A stretch of 57,513 bases of DNA. Source: SVEL01 sp045123575 (GTDB taxonomy: Bacteria; Bacillota; Clostridia; Lachnospirales; Lachnospiraceae). The notes below the pieces were generated by a model, which worked only from the letters and a program-made list of their open reading frames with translations, did no database searches and was not told the DNA's origin. Position numbers and translations under genes: made by a program. Below, one piece after another: positions 36,421-44,552 of the stretch; positions within the stretch are counted from its first letter, which is position 1, and each line of letters opens with the position of its first letter. Where the stretch lies: assembly GCA_045123575.1 (NCBI GenBank), contig JBGVKG010000059.1, positions 1 to 57,513 of the forward strand, written 5' to 3'.

Positions 36421-36966
36421 TTACTTTAGTATATCGAATCCTAATGTACCTCTCGTTGGTGTCTCAAAACTCGCCTCGCTATCAATTATTTGTTGCAATA
36501 TCTCTGCCTTTACTATTGAGTCTTCATCGCCACTGTCTTTCAATTCTGCAACCTTAGCCTTTAAAGCTCTTTTGGCACCTGAACGTGTGATAAGCTCCTT
36601 ATAAGCATCACACTGCTTTGCATAGGTCTCTGCTTTAGACTTCATATCAGAATATGCTAAAACATCCATCAATAGCGGATAATCTACCGTAGCCTGTGCA
36701 AGTTGATCAACAGACATACTATCTAAAATCTTCTGTTCTATGCGACACTTCTTATAAAGCTCCTGTGCATTGGATACTCCTTCTGTTGGGTATTCATAAT
36801 ATCCTTCAAAAGTTTCTTTTTCAGATGTTGACTGATTTTCAATGTTATTATCTGTGTTATGTTCATTCTCATATATGCCCATAGTTTCATCCTCTTCTAT
36901 GGCTCCACATGATGTGAATATAAGCATAATACCTAGCAGTATAAAAATACATATATTTCTTTTCAT
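36421..36966 (-). CDS. Putative lipoprotein, paralogue of the N-terminal domain of 36985
   Basis: 181 residues with a lipoprotein signal (FTSC lipobox, Cys19). The mature part holds a ~90-residue helical domain (YYEYPTEGVSNAQELYKKC, MDVLAYSDMKSKAETYAKQCDAY) that is clearly homologous to the first 105 residues of the next gene upstream, 18 bases away. So one protein is the domain alone and the other is the domain plus an enzyme-like part. Function unknown. Its terminator is the hairpin in the palindrome arm. Confidence 0.75.
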   Translation of the reverse strand: MKRNICIFILLGIMLIFTSCGAIEEDETMGIYENEHNTDNNIENQSTSEKETFEGYYEYPTEGVSNAQELYKKCRIEQKILDSMSVDQLAQATVDYPLLMDVLAYSDMKSKAETYAKQCDAYKELITRSGAKRALKAKVAELKDSGDEDSIVKAEILQQIIDSEASFETPTRGTLGFDILK

Positions 36967-36984
36967 TCTATTTATATCACTCCT

Positions 36985-37989
36985 TTATCTGTGCCATACA
37001 GAAACATTATTTAAATCGTATCCTGAAGGAACGTTATTTACAGTATGTTCAAATAATCCCAACTCACCCCATTTTGATTTAGCTGTTCTTGTCAGTAATG
37101 GTGCACCAGAGATACCACTACTAATCACAGCACTATGTGTTGGATTCGTATTGGTTCCATAAAAAACTTTATCTCCCATATACACTCCCAAACTCGATGA
37201 ATAAATTGAGCTCAACACTCTTGTATAGCTTCCATCTACCATATACGCTATTGGAAAATTTATCCAACGATTGTTTGATGTTGACTGACTATACCACGCA
37301 TATGAATGGCAATTGTACTTACATGTACCTCTGGATAATAATGTTACTCCATAAGTTTCCACAGCATCACTATCTAATTTAGAATGATAAGATAATGACA
37401 AATGATCACACTCACGAACATAATACGCTACCGGAGTATTGTTTGGAGTAAAAATATCTGTCGATTCAGCATCAACTAAATAGTCTGTTGACATTACATC
37501 ATTGTTAACCTCACATTCAATAACCTTCGAAAAATCTGAAATCATATAGATTTCATCATTTGACAATTCTGCAGTGAAGTCTTGCTGAAATACTATTAGC
37601 ATCGACAATACATCATTTTCAATTTCTTGCTCTGCTGATATATTGCGCATTTTACAAATATTATCCTCTCTATCCTTAACCTCCTTCATCATTACTTCCT
37701 TTGCATTATTTCTGGCAAGTAACTCTGCATAAGCATCACAATTCTTCTCAAACATTTCCACTGCATATTCCTTGTCCGTATAAACATACATATCACATAA
37801 AAATGGAAAATCATATATTGCTTGTAACAACGCTTCATCCGTCATTCGCGAAAGTATATCCTTTGGTATTCTACATGCATCTAATCTTTTTTCTATGCTT
37901 CCCAATTTAGCCCATTCATCATCACCTGGCACTACTGGATATTGGTAATATTCTATCTCCAATCCTTCTCGTTCGCCAATAATCGCCAT
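36985..37989 (-). CDS. Papain-fold-like secreted enzyme, N-terminally interrupted
   Basis: 334 residues from the internal ATG. Residues 15-105 are the helical domain shared with the downstream lipoprotein; the C-terminal 140 residues hold TCKYNCHSYAWYSQS (Cys227) and THSAVIS (His285), then SKWGELGLFEHTVNNVPSGY, a Cys/His layout like NlpC/P60- or CHAP-type amidases. A wall-active or peptide-cleaving role is inferred. The upstream 78 bases encode, in frame, a signal peptide with its own strong RBS but a TAG codon at its end. The ATG at 37989 has AGAAGGA and would give a cytosolic product. Possibly a pseudogene. Confidence 0.7.
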   Translation of the reverse strand: MAIIGEREGLEIEYYQYPVVPGDDEWAKLGSIEKRLDACRIPKDILSRMTDEALLQAIYDFPFLCDMYVYTDKEYAVEMFEKNCDAYAELLARNNAKEVMMKEVKDREDNICKMRNISAEQEIENDVLSMLIVFQQDFTAELSNDEIYMISDFSKVIECEVNNDVMSTDYLVDAESTDIFTPNNTPVAYYVRECDHLSLSYHSKLDSDAVETYGVTLLSRGTCKYNCHSYAWYSQSTSNNRWINFPIAYMVDGSYTRVLSSIYSSSLGVYMGDKVFYGTNTNPTHSAVISSGISGAPLLTRTAKSKWGELGLFEHTVNNVPSGYDLNNVSVWHR

Positions 37990-38067
37990 TGTTCCTTCTG
38001 GTAGTAACGTACACTACACACAAATTATCATAACACATAATAAAATTCTCTTTAATATTTTTTTCAT
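37990..38067 (-). pseudogene. Signal-peptide remnant with in-frame amber codon
   Basis: AAAGGAGAAAAGTAA precedes ATG 38067. Codons read MKKILKRILLCVMIICV, then TAG (38014-38016), then CTLLPEGT and straight into the downstream frame at 37989. A basic start and hydrophobic core make this a convincing signal peptide, so the original gene very likely ran 38067-36985 (360 codons). Confidence 0.75.
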
Positions 38068-38124
38068 TTACTTTTCTCCTTTTACCTTACTTAGTATATA
38101 TTACTTTATTTTGTTTTCATATCT

Positions 38125-39294
38125 TTACGAGAAGAATCCCTTTTTCTTCTTCTTGCCGTCCTTCTTTGGCTCTTCTGTCTTGTCATCAGTAGTTGCCTTT
38201 GTTTCCTCAGTAGTGCCACCCATAGTTGCATCAAAAGCCTTAAGTGCCTCTATCTGCTCATGGTTAAGCTTCTCAGGCACCTGAACTACAAGAGTTACAT
38301 ACTGGTCACCTCTCATAGACTTGTTTCTAAGTGATGGTACACCCTTGCCACGAAGTCTGATACGAGTATCTGTCTGTGTACCAGGCTTAATATTAAAGAG
38401 TACATCTCCATCTATAGTAGTGATACGTACATCTCCACCGAGAGCTGCCTGCACAAATGATATAGGTGCTGTAGAGAATAAATCGTATCCATCTCTCTGG
38501 AAGATAGGATGTCTCATGACTGTTACTTCTACAAGTAAATCGCCTCTTGGACCACCATTTGTTCCTGGCTCGCCCTTGCCAGCTATACGGATACTCTGTC
38601 CATCATCTATACCTGCTGGGATGGTAACCTGTATCTTCTTTCTAGCCGATGTATACCCAGTACCATAGCAATCCATACACTTGTCTTTTATTACTTTACC
38701 CTTACCGCCGCAATCTGGACATGTTTGAACATTTCTAACCATACCAAACAATGACTGCTGTGTATAAACTACCTGTCCCTTACCGCCACACTTCGAACAT
38801 GTGACAGGAGATGAGCCCGGCTTAGCACCTGTTCCATTACATGTCTTACAATCTTCCTTTAAAGTAACTTCTATCTCCTTGTCTACGCCAAAACAAGCCT
38901 CCTCGAAAGTAATACGCACACCTACACGTATATTGGCACCCTTTCTAGGGCCATTATTCATAGCACTGCTTCTTCTGCCGCCTCCAAAGAAATCGCCAAA
39001 TATATCACCAAATATGTCACCCATATCTGAGAAGTCAAATCCACCGGCACCGCCTGCGCCACCTCCCTGGAAGGCTGCGTGACCAAACTGGTCGTACTGT
39101 CGTCTCTTATCCGGGTCACTAAGTACTGCATAAGCCTCTGATGCTTCCTTAAACTTAGCTTCTGCTTCTGCGTCACCTGGATTGGTATCTGGATGATACT
39201 TCTTTGCCAACTGTCTATATGCTTTCTTTATGGCTGCGTCATCAGCGCTTTTCTCTACGCCTAGGACCTCATAATAATCTCTCTTGTCTGCCAT
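38125..39294 (-). CDS. dnaJ: Chaperone DnaJ
   Basis: 389 residues: J domain with HPD (KYHPDTNPGD), Gly/Phe region, four CxxCxGxG zinc repeats (CKTCNGTG, CSKCGGKG, CPDCGGKG, CMDCYGTG) and C-terminal substrate domain, ending in an unusual Lys-rich tail (EEPKKDGKKKKKGFFS). Stimulates DnaK ATPase and delivers substrates. Start at 39294 set by GGAGGAAAAT. Last gene of the hrcA operon, 137 bases after dnaK. Confidence 0.98.
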   Translation of the reverse strand: MADKRDYYEVLGVEKSADDAAIKKAYRQLAKKYHPDTNPGDAEAEAKFKEASEAYAVLSDPDKRRQYDQFGHAAFQGGGAGGAGGFDFSDMGDIFGDIFGDFFGGGRRSSAMNNGPRKGANIRVGVRITFEEACFGVDKEIEVTLKEDCKTCNGTGAKPGSSPVTCSKCGGKGQVVYTQQSLFGMVRNVQTCPDCGGKGKVIKDKCMDCYGTGYTSARKKIQVTIPAGIDDGQSIRIAGKGEPGTNGGPRGDLLVEVTVMRHPIFQRDGYDLFSTAPISFVQAALGGDVRITTIDGDVLFNIKPGTQTDTRIRLRGKGVPSLRNKSMRGDQYVTLVVQVPEKLNHEQIEALKAFDATMGGTTEETKATTDDKTEEPKKDGKKKKKGFFS

Positions 39295-39355
39295 ATTTTC
39301 CTCCAAACTCAATTGTGTAAATCATTTTGACCTATGCCATATATTCATCAAGTGA

Positions 39356-39383
39356 AGGTAAGCTTATATCATAAAACTTACCT
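39356..39383 (-). other. Inverted repeat between dnaK and dnaJ
   Basis: AGGTAAG and CTTACCT arms, 14 bases apart, without a T tract. Likely an mRNA processing or stability hairpin within the operon. Confidence 0.5.
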
Positions 39384-39431
39384 CCACCTAATGTTTATTT
39401 ACACTACATTTTTATTCTTATCGTTTCAGGA

Positions 39432-41303
39432 TTAAACCTCTCTGTAATCTCCATCTACTACATCATCATTGCTTGCTCCTGAACCCATATCAGCGCCCAT
39501 ATCTGCACCCATATTAGGATTCATACCTGCACCTGAAGCCTGAGCCTGCTCATACATCTTTGTGAAGAGATTCTGAGCACCTGTCATAAGCTTCTCCTTA
39601 GCAGCCTTGATTTCCTCTACATCAGCCTCTGTCATAGAATCAACTGTTGTCTTATTAAGGAGTTCCTTAAGTGCATTAAGGTCTGCCTCTACTGCCGCCT
39701 TATCATTAGCATCTAACTTATCGCCAACTTCGTTAATAGCCTTCTCTGTCTGGAATACCATTGAATCAGCTTCGTTTCTAGCATCGATGCCTTCCTTACG
39801 TTTCTTATCAGCCGCCTCAAACTCTGCAGCCTCCTTAACAGCCTTATCGATTTCATCATCTGACATATTTGAACCAGATGTGATTGTGATATGCTGCTCC
39901 TTACCTGTACCAAGGTCCTTAGCAGATACATTTACGATACCATTTGCATCGATATCGAATGTAACCTCAATCTTAGGGATTCCTCTTGGAGCTGGAGCGA
40001 TTCCGTCAAGTCTAAACTCACCAAGGAGCTTATTGTCCTTTGCGAACTGTCTCTCACCCTGTACTACTCTGATATCAACTGCGCTCTGATTGTCAGCTGC
40101 TGTAGAGAATACCTCGCTCTTCTTAGCTGGGATAGTTGTGTTTCTCTCGATAAGTCTTGTAGCTACACCACCCATTGTCTCGATAGAAAGTGAAAGTGGA
40201 GTAACGTCAAGGAGAAGAATCTCACCTGCACCTGCATCACCTGCAAGCTTACCACCCTGGATAGAAGCACCAAGTGCAACACACTCATCTGGGTTAAGTG
40301 CCTTTGATGGCTCATGTCCTGTAAGCTGCTTTACCTTATCCTGAACTGCTGGGATTCTTGTAGAACCACCAACAAGTAATACCTTGCTTAAATCTGCTGA
40401 TGTAAGACCTGCATCCCTCATAGCATTCTGAACAGGTGCAGCTGTTCTCTCTACAAGGTCATGTGTAAGCTCATCGAACTTAGCTCTTGTAAGGTTCATA
40501 TCGAAGTGCTTTGGACCATCCTGATTAGCTGTGATGAATGGAAGGTTAATATTTGTTGTTGTAGCTGTAGAAAGCTCCTTCTTAGCCTTCTCTGCTGCTT
40601 CCTTAAGTCTCTGAAGAGCCATCTTATCAGATGATAAATCAATACCCTCTGCCTTCTTAAACTCATCTAACATATAGTTTGTGATTCTCTGGTCGAAGTC
40701 ATCACCACCGAGCTTGTTATCACCTGATGTTGCGAGAACCTCGATAACACCATCACCGATTTCAATAATAGATACGTCGAATGTACCACCACCTAAATCG
40801 TATACCATACTCTTCTGCTCATTCTCATTGTCAAGACCGTAAGCAAGTGGTGCTGCTGTTGGCTCGTTAATGATTCTCTTTACATCAAGACCTGCAATCT
40901 TACCTGCATCCTTTGTAGCCTGTCTCTGAGCATCGTTGAAGTAAGCCGGAACTGTGATAACAGCCTCTGTTACCTTCTCACCAAGGTAGCTTTCTGCATC
41001 AGCCTTAAGCTTCTGAAGAACCATAGCTGAAATCTCCTGTGGAGAATACTTCTTATCATCAATAGTTACTCTGTAGTCTGAACCCATATGTCTCTTGATA
41101 GAAGAGATTGTCTTGTCAGCATTTGTAACTGCCTGACGCTTCGCTGGATCACCTACAAGTCTCTCACCTGTCTTTGAAAATGCTACTACTGAAGGTGTTG
41201 TTCTAATACCTTCTGTGTTTGCGATAACAGTTGGCTTTCCACCTTCCATAACTGCTACACATGAATTTGTTGTTCCTAAATCAATACCAATAATTTTACT
41301 CAT
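39432..41303 (-). CDS. dnaK: Chaperone DnaK (Hsp70)
   Basis: 623 residues: ATPase domain (IIGIDLGTTNSCVAVMEGG; DLGGGTFDVSI; LLVGGSTRIP) and substrate-binding domain (LLDVTPLSLSIETMGG), ending DDVVDGDYREV. Start at 41303 chosen for its GGAGG. Third gene of hrcA-grpE-dnaK-dnaJ. Normal in every respect. Confidence 0.99.
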   Translation of the reverse strand: MSKIIGIDLGTTNSCVAVMEGGKPTVIANTEGIRTTPSVVAFSKTGERLVGDPAKRQAVTNADKTISSIKRHMGSDYRVTIDDKKYSPQEISAMVLQKLKADAESYLGEKVTEAVITVPAYFNDAQRQATKDAGKIAGLDVKRIINEPTAAPLAYGLDNENEQKSMVYDLGGGTFDVSIIEIGDGVIEVLATSGDNKLGGDDFDQRITNYMLDEFKKAEGIDLSSDKMALQRLKEAAEKAKKELSTATTTNINLPFITANQDGPKHFDMNLTRAKFDELTHDLVERTAAPVQNAMRDAGLTSADLSKVLLVGGSTRIPAVQDKVKQLTGHEPSKALNPDECVALGASIQGGKLAGDAGAGEILLLDVTPLSLSIETMGGVATRLIERNTTIPAKKSEVFSTAADNQSAVDIRVVQGERQFAKDNKLLGEFRLDGIAPAPRGIPKIEVTFDIDANGIVNVSAKDLGTGKEQHITITSGSNMSDDEIDKAVKEAAEFEAADKKRKEGIDARNEADSMVFQTEKAINEVGDKLDANDKAAVEADLNALKELLNKTTVDSMTEADVEEIKAAKEKLMTGAQNLFTKMYEQAQASGAGMNPNMGADMGADMGSGASNDDVVDGDYREV

Positions 41304-41320
41304 TTTTCTTTCCTCCAAAC

Positions 41321-41953
41321 TTAATTACAAACTTTTACCATGCTGTAACGCACTACTGATTCGCGGTACATGTAACCTTTCTGGTACTCTTCCGCTACAA
41401 TGTTCTCACCTAAGCTATCGTCCTCACCATGCATAACTGCATTGTGAAGATTAGGGTCAAACTCCTTACCTACTGCCTCTATAGGTGTTACTCCAGCTTC
41501 CTCCAAAGCCTTCATAAGTTGCTTGTAGACTTTATCCATACCATCGGCAAATGGCTGGCTCTTTTCCTCTTCGCTTAAGGTAGCCAAACCTCTCTCGAAG
41601 TTGTCTACGATAGGAAGCATTCTCTCGATAATACTCTTTGCTCCCACCTCAAACATAGCTGCCTTTTCCTTCTCACTTCTCTTACGAAAGTTATCAAACT
41701 CAGCAAATGTTCTCATGTACTTGTCATTGAGTTCCTCTATAAGAATGTCCTTTTTGTCCTTTTCCTCTGACTGCTCTGCTTCTGCGTTCTGCTCAGCCTC
41801 TTCAGTCTCCTCTGCACCTGTAGTTTCTGTCTCTATAGCCGCCTCAGCAGCAGCTGTTTCCTCAGCATTAACTACATTCTTAGCCGCTTCCTTTTTAGCC
41901 GCCTCTATAGCTTCTGCTACATTCTCAGCCGTTGTCTTTTCTTTTTTGGCCAC
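41321..41953 (-). CDS. grpE: Nucleotide exchange factor GrpE
   Basis: 210 residues. A ~70-residue Ala/Glu-rich, disordered and partly coiled-coil N-terminus precedes the conserved core (YMRTFAEFDNFRKRSEKEK; FDPNLHNAVMHGED; YMYRESVVRYSMVKV). Releases ADP from DnaK. Sits 17 bases before dnaK and 13 after hrcA. Confidence 0.97.
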   Translation of the reverse strand: MAKKEKTTAENVAEAIEAAKKEAAKNVVNAEETAAAEAAIETETTGAEETEEAEQNAEAEQSEEKDKKDILIEELNDKYMRTFAEFDNFRKRSEKEKAAMFEVGAKSIIERMLPIVDNFERGLATLSEEEKSQPFADGMDKVYKQLMKALEEAGVTPIEAVGKEFDPNLHNAVMHGEDDSLGENIVAEEYQKGYMYRESVVRYSMVKVCN

Positions 41954-41966
41954 TTACTTCGCCTCC

Positions 41967-43016
41967 TTACTCTTTCTTTTTGTATACTGAGTCTAACTGG
42001 CCCTTGATATTTTTAAGTGTATCAACAACCTTCTCGTAATCCATTCGTTTCGGTCCTATAATACCTATAGTGCCGTGAACACCTTCTTCAAGCTCGTAGG
42101 TAGCAGTGATAACACTACAATCCTTCATAGTCTGAACTGGTGTCTCCTCACCGATATAAACTCTTATACCAGTTTCTGTATCCTCATTATCCTTCTCTAT
42201 AAGAGAGGTTAAGAGCTGCTTTTCTTCAAATGTGCTAATAAGCTCCTGTGCCTTATGACTATCACTAAGCTCTGGGTACTTAAATATGTTGGTAGCACCG
42301 CTTGTATATATCTCCAAATTGTCCTCTGAGCTAATAGCCTCCGCTACTGCATCCAGAACACTTCTTGCAAGCTCTAGCTGTTCGCCTGCCTGACCATTCA
42401 TCTTCGATATTATACTTAAGTTTATCTCATCTAGTGTCAACCCATTTAAGCTACTATTAAATAAGATATTAAGCTTAAGCAATGTCTCTGGATCTATATC
42501 TTCCTTCACATTGATAATTTTATTCTTGATAATATTACCCTCAAGAACTATAACACAGAGCATTCTGTGGTCTTCAACCTGTGATAACTGTATAAACTTA
42601 ACCTTATTTTTATGAACCTGTGGTGCAGAAATCATAGCCGCATAGCTTGTATTTGTCGCAAGCATCTTCGCCATATTTTGAAGTAAGGTTTCTACTCTAT
42701 CCACCTTATCATTTAAGAACTGGCGCATATCGTCTACTTCTTTTTCTCGCTCCTTTAACTCATTCTCCTTATCTCTCATCATATTGTCTACATATAATCT
42801 GTAGCCCTTATCTGATGGGATACGTCCTGCTGATGTGTGAGGCTGGAATATATATCCAAGTTCCTCTAAGTCAGCCATCTCATTTCGGATAGTCGCTGGA
42901 CTTAAGTTCAAGTCAGTGTACTTCGATATGGTTCTAGAACCTACTGGCTCGCCTGTATCCAAATAATTGCGGATAATAGCTTGAAGTATTTTCAGTTTTC
43001 TCTCATCTAACTCCAT
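41967..43016 (-). CDS. hrcA: Heat-inducible repressor HrcA
   Basis: 349 residues: N-terminal winged helix (DERKLKILQAIIRNYLDTG; SPATIRNEMADLEELGYI) and the HrcA domain ending GVHGTIGIIGPKRMDYEKV. Represses this operon and groESL by binding CIRCE. Start at 43016 set by AGGAGGG; an ATG eight codons upstream lacks a better site. Unusually, a structured element (43065-43122) lies in its leader. Confidence 0.97.
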   Translation of the reverse strand: MELDERKLKILQAIIRNYLDTGEPVGSRTISKYTDLNLSPATIRNEMADLEELGYIFQPHTSAGRIPSDKGYRLYVDNMMRDKENELKEREKEVDDMRQFLNDKVDRVETLLQNMAKMLATNTSYAAMISAPQVHKNKVKFIQLSQVEDHRMLCVIVLEGNIIKNKIINVKEDIDPETLLKLNILFNSSLNGLTLDEINLSIISKMNGQAGEQLELARSVLDAVAEAISSEDNLEIYTSGATNIFKYPELSDSHKAQELISTFEEKQLLTSLIEKDNEDTETGIRVYIGEETPVQTMKDCSVITATYELEEGVHGTIGIIGPKRMDYEKVVDTLKNIKGQLDSVYKKKE

Positions 43017-43064
43017 CTGTGACCCTCCTACTACTTTCATATTGTCTTCGCTTCCGCTCAGACT

Positions 43065-43122
43065 GTTCGGAGCCTCTGTCCTCGTCTTGAACCTACGGTT
43101 CAGACATCAGCTTCCTCCGAAC
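43065..43122 (-). ncRNA. Two-stem structured element in the hrcA leader
   Basis: On the transcript strand, GTTCGGAG (43115-43122) pairs with CTCCGAAC (43065-43072), enclosing an inner stem TGAACC/GGTTCA with a GTA loop (43088-43102). Flanking text GGAGGAAGCTGATG and GAGGCTCCGAACA closely matches the element at 57443-57482, where both stems keep pairing with different bases. Function unknown. Confidence 0.65.
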
Positions 43123-43126
43123 TATA

Positions 43127-43193
43127 TTAGCACTCCATCTTTTCGAGTGCTAACAACTAGATATAAAATAACACTTACCACCCTGTATGTCAA
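43127..43193 (-). promoter_or_regulatory. hrcA promoter and CIRCE operator
   Basis: Perfect CIRCE: TTAGCACTC (43127-43135), nine bases, GAGTGCTAA (43145-43153). Promoter on minus: TTGACA (43188-43193), 17-bp spacer, TATTTT (43165-43170). The operator lies over the expected start point. Confidence 0.95.
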
Positions 43194-43206
43194 GGGGTAA
43201 GTGTTA
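43171..43206 (-). terminator. Terminator of the nuclease gene, overlapping the hrcA promoter
   Basis: AACACTTACC and GGTAAGTGTT form a 10-bp stem followed on the minus strand by ATTTTATAT. Its loop and 3' arm contain the hrcA -35 and spacer. Confidence 0.65.
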
Positions 43207-43235
43207 AGATTTTGTTAATTTTAAACTATTGTCTT

Positions 43236-44279
43236 TTACGCCAGTACAGACTGCATATGCTCATAAATCTCTTCTACATCCATATCTGTTCCACATTCCA
43301 TAACAGCATCATAGATAGGTCTAATATTTTCCACTGTATCTTCAAGGTCATCTGCGATAGTTTCAATAGTTTTACCTTTTTGAATTTTACGACAGATAAG
43401 CGAAATATTAGCAAGGACTTTTCCTTCTATCTTTCCTTCTATCTTTCCTTTTTCTATCCCATCCTGATGTATTCCTTGTATAGCCTCGCACATATTGGTA
43501 CCTCCTTCATCACTGTTATCTTTCAAAAACTTTTTTAACATATTATCTGCATCTAATAACACCTCGGTCGCATACCTTGTATCATTATCAATATAACTGA
43601 AATATTCCTTATATGTTTGAGTATATTCATATAATTTATCTTTATCCTTCTTATATTCTAGCATACCGAAAATAATATGTAAATCCGATTTAAATCGATA
43701 AATATCCGGTATATTAGATACATCAAACAGATTAATTTGATAGTTTGGAACACACTTACCAATAATGTTCTTTACCCGTTTATCACAAGACATCTCACCA
43801 AACATATCATGTAAACTCATTGGACCATCCCATTGTGTTTTCCCTCCAAAGTAGAATACAACCGTTACAACTGGATACAACCTATCTTCCTTTCTAAATG
43901 TAGAAAAGAGCTCCTCTGTAGATATTTTTTTCTTCTTCTCATCATCCAACTCATTCCATATGTTTCTAATTTGCTCCGAGTAAGAAAGACTGTCATACAA
44001 CATATTTCGTACTGGCATAGCATAGTTAACCTTCTGCTGACTCTCTAATGCCAACATCACTAAGGTTACGCCATTCCACCTCATCACCACGTCACGGTAT
44101 TTTTGCTGTATCTTTTTGCCCTTCTCACTTTGGATAATAATATCCGATTCGCTATTTGCCTCTGTCAATTCATCTGCGCTAATAATTTGTTCTCCTTCAA
44201 ACAATATCACATTAAACAAATCTGCGAATCGTACTTTGTTTCGTAGCCAATTCTTTATAGCCACATCGGGTTTTCCCAT
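43236..44279 (-). CDS. Rpn/PD-(D/E)XK nuclease-family transposase-like protein
   Basis: 347 residues. The N-terminal part with RFADLFNVILFEGEQIISAD and SDIIIQSEKGKKIQQKYRDV resembles the Lachnospiraceae branch of the Rpn (YhgA-like, PF04754) nuclease family; the C-terminus has short KIEGKIEGK repeats and a coiled region, as is common there. Rpn proteins promote recombination and behave as mobile genes. GGAGG fixes the start at 44279. It has its own promoter and terminator and no nearby insertion-sequence ends, so it is a stand-alone gene. Active-site residues were not firmly placed. Confidence 0.75.
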   Translation of the reverse strand: MGKPDVAIKNWLRNKVRFADLFNVILFEGEQIISADELTEANSESDIIIQSEKGKKIQQKYRDVVMRWNGVTLVMLALESQQKVNYAMPVRNMLYDSLSYSEQIRNIWNELDDEKKKKISTEELFSTFRKEDRLYPVVTVVFYFGGKTQWDGPMSLHDMFGEMSCDKRVKNIIGKCVPNYQINLFDVSNIPDIYRFKSDLHIIFGMLEYKKDKDKLYEYTQTYKEYFSYIDNDTRYATEVLLDADNMLKKFLKDNSDEGGTNMCEAIQGIHQDGIEKGKIEGKIEGKVLANISLICRKIQKGKTIETIADDLEDTVENIRPIYDAVMECGTDMDVEEIYEHMQSVLA

Positions 44280-44376
44280 ACAATTCCTCCTTATCACATT
44301 ATTATTTGTTAGGGTATTTGGCATGAATTCCTAAGATAAATCGCTGATTAGAAAAAACGATTATTGAAAATTATAA

Positions 44377-44459
44377 CTTACATATACCGACTCATAAGAA
44401 TATATGTAAGGTAGAAATATGCCTAATTAAAGATTATCATAATAAGATAATATTTTCAA
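44377..44459 (-). promoter_or_regulatory. Promoter and leader hairpin of the nuclease-family gene
   Basis: TTGAAA (44454-44459), 17-bp spacer, TAATCT (44431-44436) on the minus strand. Downstream, CTTACATATA and TATATGTAAG (44377-44410) form a 10-bp stem in the leader. Confidence 0.55.
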
Positions 44460-44494
44460 CACTTTAGCTTCTAGTTACAAACAACCCGAATAAC

Positions 44495-44538
44495 AAAGAA
44501 AGGTTAAAGATGTAAATCAATCCCTAACCTCTCTTTTT
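44495..44538 (-). terminator. Terminator of the LRR-lipoprotein operon
   Basis: AAAGAGAGGTTA-like 5' arm and TAACCTTTCTTT 3' arm on the minus strand, followed by GTTATTC; lies 15 bases after the stop at 44553. Confidence 0.6.
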
Positions 44539-44552
44539 CAACATTTAATTTA

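Noticed and set aside
43236..44279. Insertion sequence around the Rpn-family gene
   Set aside because: No terminal inverted repeats or target duplication found next to it; it has its own promoter and terminator.
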